14,752 bases of DNA. It comes from CAYTOJ01 sp964439415. Lineage in GTDB: Bacteria; Pseudomonadota; Alphaproteobacteria; Rickettsiales; CAZAGG01. Each line of letters begins with the position of its first letter. Position 1 is the first letter of the stretch. Below the pieces are notes generated by a model, which was not told where the DNA came from, did not search any database, and saw only the letters and a program-made list of their open reading frames with translations. The position numbers were made by a program, and so were the translations under genes. This document shows, one piece after another, positions 8,188 to 14,752 of this stretch. Location: the NCBI GenBank assembly GCA_964439415.1, contig CAYTOJ010000044.1:1-14752 (forward strand), written 5' to 3'.

Positions 8188-8210
8188 TCACCTTTATAAA
8201 TTTAAGGTGA
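8188..8210. promoter_or_regulatory. Small dyad overlapping the histidine kinase start
   Basis: TCACCTT (8188-8194) and AAGGTGA (8204-8210) are perfect inverted 7-mers with a 9-base AT-rich spacer, TATAAATTT. The right arm contains the only purine-rich ribosome-binding candidate (AAGG) and the possible GTG start, and ends on the A of the ATG at 8210. It could be a hairpin limiting translation or an operator over a TATAAA-type promoter element. Neither is proven. The rest of the 8116-8206 gap shows no clear terminator for the upstream gene. Confidence 0.3.
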
Positions 8211-9691
8211 TGTTTTCATATTTACGTTATTTCTCAGCGATTAGTCTGGCGGCGGTGGTGATCATCTCCGCCATGATGGGTTATTATTTCCGTTATACCG
8301 CCACTGACGACCTGCGCGCATACGTGGAAAAGGGCAACGTATCGCTCATTCATGCTTATGTGAACACGGTCTGGCGTAAACATGCACCGCTGTTTAAACG
8401 CCTAGAATGGATACAGATGGATGAATGGTATAAAGACCACGAATTTATAAGTTTCAGCCGTGAGACATTCAAGTTCTTCGAGAATATTCCTATAGGCAGA
8501 ACCGCCATTTACACCAGGTCTGGCGGAAAGTTCATCTCCATAGATCAGTCCGAAATCAAAATTTATCAACCAGGTACTACTGAATCTGGATTTACTTCCG
8601 GAGCAGGACTAAGAAGTGCCCAGGGCGGGGAAGTTTACAGCCGGATCATTGAGGATGGATATTTCAAAGCCCCGGATGGCAGCACCAGGCAGGGTGCTAT
8701 GGTGCAAACAATCATCCCCATACTGGCTCAGGATTATGTTCCGGTAATAGCAGGAACCGACAAGGACAGTAAAGTAGAAGCTATAATTGAAATATATTAC
8801 GATATCACACCGCAGTGGGACAGGTTGTATCTGTTTCAATACCTTGGCACAGCGGGTATTCTGCTTGTATTTGTCTGCCTGATTGGGGCACTATATTTTA
8901 CATCCATTAAAGCTGAATCAATTATAGCCCGCAAGCACGAAGAAAACGTTGAACTTGCTTCAGCTAAAGCGCAGGCGGAAGCGGCCAGCCGAGATAAATC
9001 GCAGTTTCTGGCCAATATCAGCCATGAGTTGCGAACACCGCTGAATGCCATAATCGGATTCTCAGAAATGATGAAGAATGAAATATTCGGTGCTATTTCA
9101 AACAAGCACTACGTTGATTATATTAAGGATATTCATAATTCAGGTGAGCATTTATTGTCGCTTATCAATGATATTCTTGATTTCTCAAAAGCGGAAGCCG
9201 GTAAACTGGATATTGAACTAACCACAACTGATGTTACAAGGGTTCTGAAATCATGCATCAGAGCCGTCACACCCCGGGCGGAACGGGCAGGAATTGAACT
9301 TAAAGAAAGCTACCCTGAAGAGCGGTTAGTAATTCAGAGCGATGCCAAACGCCTGAAGCAGATAATACTTAATCTACTTTCCAATGCGGTAAAGTTTACC
9401 AACCAGGGTGGTGAAGTACGCCTTACAACTATGTATGGTCTGGATGGCAAAAGCATTATGATAGTAGTAAAAGACACAGGAATTGGAATGGCAAAAAAAG
9501 ATATTGCCAAGGCTCTGGCCGTGTTTGGACAGGTGGATAGCGAACTTTCCCGCAAATATGAAGGAACCGGACTTGGCCTGCCGCTGACAAAAAAACTGGT
9601 GAGCCTGCTGGGCGGCACTTTTGAAATTGAATCAGAGCCTGATGTTGGCACACAGATTACTCTAAGATTCCCTATTAACGGTCAGTCTTAA
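8210..9691 (+). CDS. Membrane-bound sensor histidine kinase, PleC/DivJ/PdhS-like catalytic core
   Basis: This 493-residue sensor kinase (ATG at 8210; a GTG at 8207 is in frame immediately before) should autophosphorylate and signal to an unlinked response regulator. A first membrane helix (about 8-27) and a second (about 211-233) enclose a periplasmic sensor region of roughly 180 residues that I cannot assign to a named fold. A short coiled coil rich in Ala and Glu (240-262) leads to HisKA, with phospho-accepting His about 272 in FLANISHELRTPLNAIIGFSEMM. The ATPase domain has the N box ILNLLSNAVKFT, G1 box DTGIGM, F box VFGQVDSELSRKYEG and G2 box GTGLGLPLTKKL. The FGAI...YVDYIKDIHNSGEHLLSLINDILDFSK stretch (about 293-327) and the F box are typical of alphaproteobacterial cell-cycle kinases, though soluble and stress kinases share them. 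No receiver domain or partner regulator is adjacent. Confidence 0.92.
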   Translation: MFSYLRYFSAISLAAVVIISAMMGYYFRYTATDDLRAYVEKGNVSLIHAYVNTVWRKHAPLFKRLEWIQMDEWYKDHEFISFSRETFKFFENIPIGRTAIYTRSGGKFISIDQSEIKIYQPGTTESGFTSGAGLRSAQGGEVYSRIIEDGYFKAPDGSTRQGAMVQTIIPILAQDYVPVIAGTDKDSKVEAIIEIYYDITPQWDRLYLFQYLGTAGILLVFVCLIGALYFTSIKAESIIARKHEENVELASAKAQAEAASRDKSQFLANISHELRTPLNAIIGFSEMMKNEIFGAISNKHYVDYIKDIHNSGEHLLSLINDILDFSKAEAGKLDIELTTTDVTRVLKSCIRAVTPRAERAGIELKESYPEERLVIQSDAKRLKQIILNLLSNAVKFTNQGGEVRLTTMYGLDGKSIMIVVKDTGIGMAKKDIAKALAVFGQVDSELSRKYEGTGLGLPLTKKLVSLLGGTFEIESEPDVGTQITLRFPINGQS

Positions 9692-10201
9692 ATGTTTGAG
9701 ATTGGGGACAGAATAACTGTTCACGATAAAATGCAGAAAAGGTATTCCTACACACTGGAAGCCTCAATGGGGGAGGATTTCGCAGAAGGCTTCAGCCCCT
9801 TTTATTCCCCCAAACAAATGCTGGAAATGGGGGTTTTTGAGGGTAAATACTGTAATGACTGCCGCAAAGAATTCCCCGCAGACTGGTTTGAAAATGCCAG
9901 AATATCCAGCACCGCCAACCCGTCATTAAATTACTTCTGGGTTAAAAGCCGCCAGCCGTTATCAGTCTGGTTGGAGAAAGGCTGGATTATGGAGCCTGAC
10001 CCTCGAGGCTGGTTTCAATGGTATTGCCGTTACTACCTTGGCCGCAGAATCGCCAAGCTAGACGAGGCTCAAATCAAACGCTGGCGCGCATTCAAACGCC
10101 ACGCCGCGCAGGTTCGTAATAATTGCAGGCCTGGCGAACTAACCTGCCGCCCTGTGCAGCGCCAGGCGTTACTGCAATGGTCGTATGACCCGTTTATATA
10201 A
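9692..10201 (+). CDS. Conserved protein of unknown function (GVFEGKY...GWFQWYCRYYLGRR family)
   Basis: This 169-residue soluble protein has no signal peptide or membrane segment. I recognise the pattern as a widely distributed uncharacterised family, with GVFEGKYCNDCRKEFPADWF (about 47-66), PLSVWLEKGWI (89-99), DPRGWFQWYCRYYLGRR (103-119) and the C-terminal NNCRPGELTCRPVQRQALLQW (143-163). That is memory, not a search. Aromatic and arginine content is high. Cysteines are at 54, 57, 112, 145 and 152, giving one CxxC pair, so metal binding is possible but unsupported. The ATG directly follows the histidine kinase TAA (TAAATG, zero spacing), so the two are probably translated together. Its stop codon is immediately followed by the palindromic element at 10202, and the last residues (WSYDPFI) may have been altered by that insertion. 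No function is assigned. Confidence 0.8.
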   Translation: MFEIGDRITVHDKMQKRYSYTLEASMGEDFAEGFSPFYSPKQMLEMGVFEGKYCNDCRKEFPADWFENARISSTANPSLNYFWVKSRQPLSVWLEKGWIMEPDPRGWFQWYCRYYLGRRIAKLDEAQIKRWRAFKRHAAQVRNNCRPGELTCRPVQRQALLQWSYDPFI

Positions 10202-10347
10202 TAGACTTCTTTCGGAACTCTACTGCGTTGGCAAATTTGCTTGTCGCGGTGCTTCTCAAATCCGCATGTACCCAAAAGTACACTTACGTTTTTGCGATGC
10301 TCGCTTCGCGCACTTTGCTCACCGTAGCGAGTTACGAAAGAAGTCTA
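10202..10347. repeat. 146-bp imperfect palindromic element (MITE-like or Rickettsiales-type intergenic repeat)
   Basis: The ends are perfect 13-bp inverted repeats: TAGACTTCTTTCG (10202-10214) and CGAAAGAAGTCTA (10335-10347). After one mismatch, AACTC on the left (10216-10220) pairs with GAGTT on the right. Further in, complementarity is partial and needs small gaps. The centre is a tight hairpin, TGTAC (10267-10271) and GTACA (10278-10282), whose midpoint coincides exactly with that of the outer ends, so the whole block is one palindromic unit. GCAAATTTGC (10231-10240) is a smaller palindrome inside. If the outer TA pairs are counted as target copies, the element is flanked by TA, as in IS630/Tc1-mariner-type insertions. 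It lies between convergent genes and could stop transcription from both sides. Short open frames cross it, but none looks like an independent gene. Confidence 0.7.
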
Positions 10348-10362
10348 ATGTGCCGCGCCCCT

Positions 10363-11139
10363 TTAGTTCTTCAGGACAGTCATCTGAATAGGCCCTGTAG
10401 CGCGGCCATGTATGAATTGCTGCACATATTCATTAGGGCTGCAATCCATCTCCTGGGCTGTGCCGTGCCATATGATTTTTCCGGCGTAAATCATGGCGAT
10501 TCTATTGGCTATCTTACGGGCGCTTGCCATATCGTGCGTGATTGTCACCGCTGTTGCGCCAAGCTTGCGTGTACATTCTACGATAAGATCATTAATTACA
10601 TCAGCCATTATTGGGTCTAAGCCCGTTGTAGGTTCGTCAAAAAAGATTATCTCAGGCTCCGCGCATATCGCCCTGGCTAATGCCACACGCTTTTGCATGC
10701 CGCCTGATAATTCGGATGGATAAAGCTCTGCCACGTCAGCTTTAAGCCCTACGGATGCTAATTTCTCCAGCGCGATTTCCTTAGCCTGCTTAGCTTGCAT
10801 CCGCTCCACATTAATTAAATAAAAGGCCACGTTCTGCCATACTTTAAGGCTATCGAACAGCGCGCTGCCCTGGAACAGCATTCCGAATTTTTTCATCAGA
10901 TCGCGTCTGTCAGCATGGCTAAAATTACCAACATCCTCACCATCAATTTTAACCGTGCCGGAATCAGGTTTATGCAGCCCCAGAATCACTTTCAGCAATA
11001 CTGATTTTCCAGTGCCGGAGCCGCCTATTATCACTAACGATTCCCCTGCGGCTACTTCCATATCCACCCCGCACAACACGCGTTTATCCCCAAAGGATTT
11101 GGTAATGCCTGACAGTGATATTTTGGGACTCTGGGTCAT
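10363..11139 (-). CDS. mlaF: MlaF-type ATPase of the Mla phospholipid/retrograde lipid ABC transporter
   Basis: This is the cytoplasmic ATPase that powers the MlaE permease in lipid exchange between inner and outer membrane. The 258 residues hold a complete ABC domain: Walker A GGSGTGKS (39-46), Q loop Gln90 in GMLFQGSALF, signature LSGGMQKR (144-151), Walker B IIFFDEP (164-170) with catalytic Glu169, and switch His202. The C-terminal QFIHGRATGPI (about 241-251) is characteristic of MlaF/Ttg2A proteins. The start overlaps the mlaE stop by four bases (ATGA), with no separate ribosome-binding site, so translation is coupled. It is the last gene of the leftward operon. The substrate-binding mlaD gene that commonly follows mlaF is absent, and the palindromic element lies 15 bases beyond the stop. 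Confidence 0.93.
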   Translation of the reverse strand: MTQSPKISLSGITKSFGDKRVLCGVDMEVAAGESLVIIGGSGTGKSVLLKVILGLHKPDSGTVKIDGEDVGNFSHADRRDLMKKFGMLFQGSALFDSLKVWQNVAFYLINVERMQAKQAKEIALEKLASVGLKADVAELYPSELSGGMQKRVALARAICAEPEIIFFDEPTTGLDPIMADVINDLIVECTRKLGATAVTITHDMASARKIANRIAMIYAGKIIWHGTAQEMDCSPNEYVQQFIHGRATGPIQMTVLKN

Positions 11140-11909
11140 CGCGCAAAAAACATTTCAGTGATAAGGTAATTGGCAAGCAGTATAAGTATTGAGGCTGAAA
11201 CCACAGCGTTAGTAGTAGCCGCTCCTACGCCCTGCGCCCCGCCCTTTGAATTATAGCCATTATAACAACCCATCAGAGCGATTATAAAACCAAAAACCGA
11301 AGCTTTAACCAGGCCGGATACAACATCCCTTGTTTCCAGATATTCAAAAGTATTTTTTATATATGTGACTGGTGAGAATCCCAGCTTATGCACACTAACC
11401 GCATAGCCGCCGTATACACCTATAATATCCGCAACTATCACTAGCAGCGGCAGCATGGTAGCGCCAGCGATAAGCCTTGGCACAAACAGGTATTTCACCG
11501 GGTCGGTTGACAGGGTCTGGAGAGCGTCTATCTGTTCGGTAACGCGCATTGTTCCAATTTCCGCAGCTATAGCCGCGCCAATGCGCCCGGCCACCATAAG
11601 CCCGGCGAGAACTGGCCCCAGTTCCCGCGTGACTGAAAGCACCACCACAGTTGCTATTGATGATTCGGCATTAAAGCGGGAAAAACCGCTATAGCTCTGC
11701 AATGCCAGCACCGCCCCGGTGAATATCGCTGTAAGCCCTATGACAGGCAGGGAATAATAGCCTATATCTATCATTTGCTTACCAATAAGGCGGAAGTACC
11801 ATGGCCGCCCCAGCATACCCTTCAGGCTTAGGGATGTAAAAATCGCCAGCCTGCCGGTTACACCAAGGAAATTCAGGAAAACTCTGCCTATTGCCGCTAA
11901 CGGATTCAT
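11136..11909 (-). CDS. mlaE: MlaE-type permease of the Mla lipid ABC transporter
   Basis: This is an inner-membrane permease of the MlaE/TGD1 family. The 257 residues include an amphipathic N-terminus and about five to six hydrophobic segments. The diagnostic region is about residues 88-128, with VTRELGPVLAGLMVAGRIGA followed by EIGTMRVTEQIDAL. Length matches the family (about 250-260). Its stop overlaps the mlaF start. Its ATG at 11909 is 33 bases after the stop of the DUF2330 gene, and GGGGTG upstream may serve as ribosome-binding site. It partners with MlaF in an asymmetric-lipid maintenance system. No mlaB, mlaC or mlaD is adjacent, so the full complex must draw on genes elsewhere. Confidence 0.93.
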   Translation of the reverse strand: MNPLAAIGRVFLNFLGVTGRLAIFTSLSLKGMLGRPWYFRLIGKQMIDIGYYSLPVIGLTAIFTGAVLALQSYSGFSRFNAESSIATVVVLSVTRELGPVLAGLMVAGRIGAAIAAEIGTMRVTEQIDALQTLSTDPVKYLFVPRLIAGATMLPLLVIVADIIGVYGGYAVSVHKLGFSPVTYIKNTFEYLETRDVVSGLVKASVFGFIIALMGCYNGYNSKGGAQGVGAATTNAVVSASILILLANYLITEMFFAR

Positions 11910-11942
11910 ATCAACACCCCACTACCCACCAATGTATCACGG

Positions 11943-13328
11943 CTATTTTTTCCAAAGCTGCTGATACCATTTCTGCTCACCAGTTGCAGAAGGTTTGAAA
12001 TTCTGACCGCTTGCATTCATTTTTGCGCGAATATCAGAAATCTCCCAGCCGGTTATACTGGCGAGATTTTCAGCTTCCCTGCTAAAACGGGCTGGCAGAC
12101 TATCTAGATACTGCCCAGCCATCTGACATTGCTTGCGCTCCCCCTTCCAGGGATGCTGGATTATATACCTGCCCTGAAAATTGCTACGGTCATATGTCTG
12201 CTGAAACATTATATCCTCAGGGAAGCTCTTCGCATCATAACGCACATGCATACGGGTAATGAATACTGGTGGCTTTGGGGGATTTTGCGGCATTACAGCC
12301 CTGCCAGGCATGTTGGCTGGAGCCTGCAATCCGGCTTGCTCATTTTGCCAGAAAACACCAAGTTGCTTCAATTCTTCCTGAGTTAAAGGATCCGCAGCGC
12401 AGGGGTCACACCAGCCGATATCCCAGGCGTACTCCAGGAAAACTGCCTTCATACCGATTTTCTGCACCTGGCGATCAAACATGGCTTTATAAAACTCACC
12501 AAAATTATCCTTAACATAAACCGGAACATTAATATCACTGGGGATTTTTACCTGCCGGTAATTTACCGGTTCCACCCTGCCATTTTTTGTGAGTGTTATT
12601 ATAAATAATTCCTGCGCGCCATTGGCATTTAGCGTACCCAGACGCAGCGGTAGCATGAACTTGTGGGATTCATAAGCTATCTGTATTGGCCTGAGATATG
12701 TATAGCCGAGTTTGGCCTGCTCTTTTAAATTCACTTTTGCCAGGAAAAATTTCATATCCTGCTTAATGTAACTGCCAAGCACTTCATCAGCCCCTGCTGG
12801 CATTTTATAACCGTTTCCAGTCAGCCACTTTACCAGACCATCGCTCTGCTCCGCTGATAGTATAACTATATCATACTCACCTATAGTATACTCAGCCTCA
12901 ATTTTAACGCCTAGAGATTTTGCATCCATCTCTTTTGCTTTTTTCATCCGTGGAGCCATGGCAGTCTGCGCCCCACTCCCCATCATGTAGTCCATCTGCT
13001 GGCAAGGGTCGGCATCGAAATACTCCACAAGACGCGGGGCAGTGTAGGCATCCACATGCTCAACCAGTTTATTCTCGTTGATATTAATCTGCTCGCGCTC
13101 AATTTTAGTCGGCACTGGTATTACTATGGCGAAGTCCTTCATGTCTCCCTGATAATCGCTGGACATGGTGATGACATGACGATCATCATCACTCGCCAGC
13201 ACCACCTTGGAAGCTTTGTTATAAAGCTTTGTATCCGCCTTAGCCACGTAGAAGCCGCAGAAACTCCAGGCAGGGGATGAATTAAATACAATCCATGTTA
13301 GTATCAAAGCACCAAGCAGACGTTTCAT
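11943..13328 (-). CDS. Exported DUF2330 family protein
   Basis: This 461-residue protein begins with a clear signal peptide: MKR, a hydrophobic core to about residue 15, and SSPAWS before a likely cut near residue 22. The mature start FCGFYVAKAD and the stretch SDYQGDMKDFAIVIPVPT (about 57-74) are hallmarks of DUF2330, a family of unknown function. The remainder is mixed alpha/beta with cysteines in YFDADPCQQMD, GWCDPCAADP and RKQCQMAG, suggesting disulfides in the periplasm or on the outer face. No C-terminal anchor is seen and no lipobox precedes the cut. The start is supported by AGGGGAGG four bases upstream of the ATG, the strongest ribosome-binding sequence on this strand. It follows the RnfD-like gene by 21 bases and precedes mlaE by 33 bases, in the same operon. 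I recall DUF2330 and RnfD-like genes occurring side by side in other genomes; function remains unknown. Confidence 0.85.
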   Translation of the reverse strand: MKRLLGALILTWIVFNSSPAWSFCGFYVAKADTKLYNKASKVVLASDDDRHVITMSSDYQGDMKDFAIVIPVPTKIEREQININENKLVEHVDAYTAPRLVEYFDADPCQQMDYMMGSGAQTAMAPRMKKAKEMDAKSLGVKIEAEYTIGEYDIVILSAEQSDGLVKWLTGNGYKMPAGADEVLGSYIKQDMKFFLAKVNLKEQAKLGYTYLRPIQIAYESHKFMLPLRLGTLNANGAQELFIITLTKNGRVEPVNYRQVKIPSDINVPVYVKDNFGEFYKAMFDRQVQKIGMKAVFLEYAWDIGWCDPCAADPLTQEELKQLGVFWQNEQAGLQAPANMPGRAVMPQNPPKPPVFITRMHVRYDAKSFPEDIMFQQTYDRSNFQGRYIIQHPWKGERKQCQMAGQYLDSLPARFSREAENLASITGWEISDIRAKMNASGQNFKPSATGEQKWYQQLWKK

Positions 13329-13349
13329 GAAGCCTCCCCTTATTTATTT

Positions 13350-14153
13350 CTAAGCTGGTTTCGCCCAGCTATATTTTTCTTTTACTCCAGGCAGTAGTTT
13401 ATCAATCATCGGCACGGCCATGGAGCAGATAAAAAGTGCATAGAATAAAGCATCGTGCCAGTAAAACGAAAATTTCAGATACAAGGCAAATGTTGCAGTG
13501 ATAGCTGCAAAAAGCGCACGCCCTGCCCTGCTATCAGGCGTTGTCATAGGGTCGGTAATCATGAAAAAAGTAAATATCAGAAGGGATGTGCTTTTCAGTT
13601 GGTGAATCATAATGGTTGCAGGGTCGCCAAGCCATAATCCCCTGCCTATAATGATAGTGGCATAAGCAGCAATGAAGAAAAAAGCAGTGTCGTAACGCGC
13701 CGCTTTCGTCACCACCAGCAGGCCAAAAATGGCCGCCAGCATACTGAACCACGCAAGGCCACCCCACTGCCCCGGCGAAACCCAGCCGGCATGTAACAGC
13801 AGCATTACCGTAATGCCAAAGTTGGTAGGGTTAAAAACATGCTTACCGTTAATGCGGAGCAGGAATTTTGAAGCTATGGAAAGAAAAGCCGCCAGCATTG
13901 GGATAATAATACTCTCCGCTCTGAATAGCAGGCATAGTGAGAGTGATGAAATCAGAGGGCTGCGAACATCCCACACAGGCACGCGGTATAAACGGCAGAA
14001 TAAAAGTTGCGTGCCAAGAGCCATTATAATAACCGCCAGGCAGGATTTTATATTTATATCAAGTCTGAACCATATAAAAGCCAGCAATAGAAAACTGGAT
14101 AGTGCCAAAATTTGAAAATGGCGGGGGTCAAACAAATTTTTGACCCTATACAT
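13350..14153 (-). CDS. RnfD/NqrB-like (UnbU-like) integral membrane protein
   Basis: A polytopic membrane protein of 267 residues with about eight to nine hydrophobic segments. HVFNPTNFGI (about 105-114) and the late FFMITDPMTTPDSRAGR (196-212) are typical of the RnfD/NqrB/RnfABCDGE-D family, and especially of its stand-alone UnbU-like branch. Rnf and Nqr complexes move electrons with ion pumping, and RnfD/NqrB normally bind FMN covalently on a threonine in an SGAT/GAT-like motif. I see no such motif here, and no rnfA, B, C, E or G genes in view, so a redox role is uncertain. The start at 14153 is chosen because AAGGA lies 7 bases upstream; the longer frame to 14180 lacks a ribosome-binding site. 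The start overlaps the pgsA end by 8 bases. It is followed by the DUF2330 gene, a likely functional partner. Confidence 0.8.
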   Translation of the reverse strand: MYRVKNLFDPRHFQILALSSFLLLAFIWFRLDINIKSCLAVIIMALGTQLLFCRLYRVPVWDVRSPLISSLSLCLLFRAESIIIPMLAAFLSIASKFLLRINGKHVFNPTNFGITVMLLLHAGWVSPGQWGGLAWFSMLAAIFGLLVVTKAARYDTAFFFIAAYATIIIGRGLWLGDPATIMIHQLKSTSLLIFTFFMITDPMTTPDSRAGRALFAAITATFALYLKFSFYWHDALFYALFICSMAVPMIDKLLPGVKEKYSWAKPA

Positions 14154-14685
14154 TCCTGATTCCTTCCCTGAGGTATGCATAGCCTGTGATTAAAGTTAGA
14201 AGTGCGGCAATCCATATTGAAATATCAGCCAGTTGCAGGAAAAATTCCTGTAGTGGCATTGCCGGAGCCAGAAGAAGTGTAGATATAGCCGTAACCTGAA
14301 TCGCGGTTTTCCACTTCGCCAGGCGGGTTACCGGTAGTTTTATTTTCATATCCGCAAGGTATTCCCTCAGGCCGGACACTAATATTTCACGGCAGATTAT
14401 CGCCACCGCCGGGAGAGCATCCACCCGGTTTTGTTCCGCCAGTATCACCAGAGCAGTAGCAACTATCAACTTATCAGCCACCGGATCCATCATCCGGCCA
14501 AAGTCCGATTGAGCGTTCAGGCTACGCGCCAGGTATCCATCCAGCCAGTCAGTCACCCCTGCCGCAACAAAAATCAGGAAACTTATAATGTAGCCATAAT
14601 CATTACTGAACGCCATAGCCACTATAAGCAGCGGTATCAGCGCAATCCTGGCCAAGGTTAAAATATTTGGCAGCGATTTATTCAT
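14146..14685 (-). CDS. pgsA: PgsA, CDP-diacylglycerol--glycerol-3-phosphate 3-phosphatidyltransferase
   Basis: PgsA makes phosphatidylglycerol phosphate from CDP-diacylglycerol and glycerol 3-phosphate, the committed step to phosphatidylglycerol and cardiolipin, in the inner membrane. The 179 residues show the CDP-alcohol phosphotransferase signature D-G-x2-A-R-x8-G-x3-D-x3-D, complete in DGYLAR...GRMMDPVAD (about 49-71). The opening LPNILTLARIALIPLL is typical of the subfamily, and about four hydrophobic segments follow. Length fits (about 180-200). No ribosome-binding sequence precedes the ATG. AGTATA at 14690-14695 reads TATACT on the coding strand about five bases from the start, so a very short leader is conceivable. 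Its end overlaps the RnfD-like start, placing it first of the visible leftward operon. Confidence 0.93.
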   Translation of the reverse strand: MNKSLPNILTLARIALIPLLIVAMAFSNDYGYIISFLIFVAAGVTDWLDGYLARSLNAQSDFGRMMDPVADKLIVATALVILAEQNRVDALPAVAIICREILVSGLREYLADMKIKLPVTRLAKWKTAIQVTAISTLLLAPAMPLQEFFLQLADISIWIAALLTLITGYAYLREGIRNV

Positions 14686-14752
14686 TATTAGTATAACGCT
14701 TGCTTCTCAAGAATGGATACTACTTAACATCAGTATATCCATTGCACTTCAG
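14686..14752. other. Upstream region of pgsA with an 8-bp inverted repeat
   Basis: The last 67 bases hold no complete gene. AATGGATA (14712-14719) and TATCCATT (14736-14743) are perfect inverted copies with a 16-base spacer. The structure could be the terminator of a gene beyond the right edge or an operator for the pgsA operon. On the coding strand, TATACT occurs at 14737-14732 and again at 14695-14690; the first lacks a visible -35 because the window ends. Confidence 0.3.

Noticed and set aside
10069..10275. Leftward 68-residue frame from the element into the 169-residue protein gene
   Set aside because: It is antisense to a clearly protein-like conserved gene and starts inside the palindrome; no independent support.
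10185..10620. Rightward open frames crossing the palindromic element into mlaF
   Set aside because: They are formed by the element and the antisense of mlaF, with no ribosome-binding site or recognisable domain; the palindrome itself explains their open reading.
14154..14180. Longer RnfD-like start (MHTSGKESG)
   Set aside because: No ribosome-binding sequence precedes it and it would overlap pgsA by 35 bases; the ATG at 14153 has AAGGA at a good distance.
1..14752. CRISPR array, tRNA/rRNA genes, transposase, prophage genes or toxin-antitoxin pair
   Set aside because: No regularly spaced repeats, no cloverleaf-like sequence and no recognisable mobile or toxin proteins were seen; genes are housekeeping-type and densely packed.

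Overview
The window reads as a chromosomal segment of an alphaproteobacterium. The evidence is a CheY of the LLDWNMPVMDG type, a PleC/DivJ/PdhS-style histidine kinase core, a CheA fused to a receiver, MlaE/MlaF-type lipid transport genes, and two imperfect CtrA-like boxes in a divergent promoter region. Base composition is moderate (clearly not GC-rich), coding density is very high, and many genes touch or overlap. I cannot name the genus. A pseudopilin family and a palindromic repeat make me lean weakly towards Rickettsiales/Holosporales/Micavibrio-like lineages, but this rests on memory alone.

Left part (about 161-7309) is a divergent chemotaxis cluster. cheY, cheB and cheR run leftwards. 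cheA (a hybrid with a second CheW-like domain and a C-terminal receiver), cheW and a transmembrane chemoreceptor run rightwards. Together they give a complete basic circuit: receptor, coupling protein, kinase, response regulator, methyltransferase and methylesterase. No cheZ, cheD, flagellar or pilus machinery genes are visible. The cheY/cheA intergenic stretch carries two spaced TTAA-containing boxes. A 12-bp perfect inverted repeat follows cheR, facing the tail of an unidentified gene at the left edge.

Middle part (7309-10201) continues rightwards without a clear break. A prepilin-type protein overlaps the chemoreceptor stop codon by one base (TAATG). It is followed by a two-transmembrane sensor histidine kinase and, with zero spacing, a conserved protein of unknown function.

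A compact 146-bp imperfect palindrome (10202-10347) separates this rightward series from a leftward one. It has perfect 13-bp ends and a hairpin exactly at its centre. It begins at the base after one stop codon and ends 15 bases from the next. It looks like a small repeated or mobile palindromic element, and may also end transcription from both sides.

Right part (10363-14685) is a tightly packed leftward envelope operon: pgsA (phosphatidylglycerol phosphate synthase), an RnfD/NqrB-like membrane protein, an exported DUF2330 protein, mlaE and mlaF. Phospholipid synthesis and phospholipid trafficking flank two poorly understood envelope proteins. mlaD is not next to mlaEF here. No tRNA, rRNA, CRISPR, phage or transposase genes are visible.
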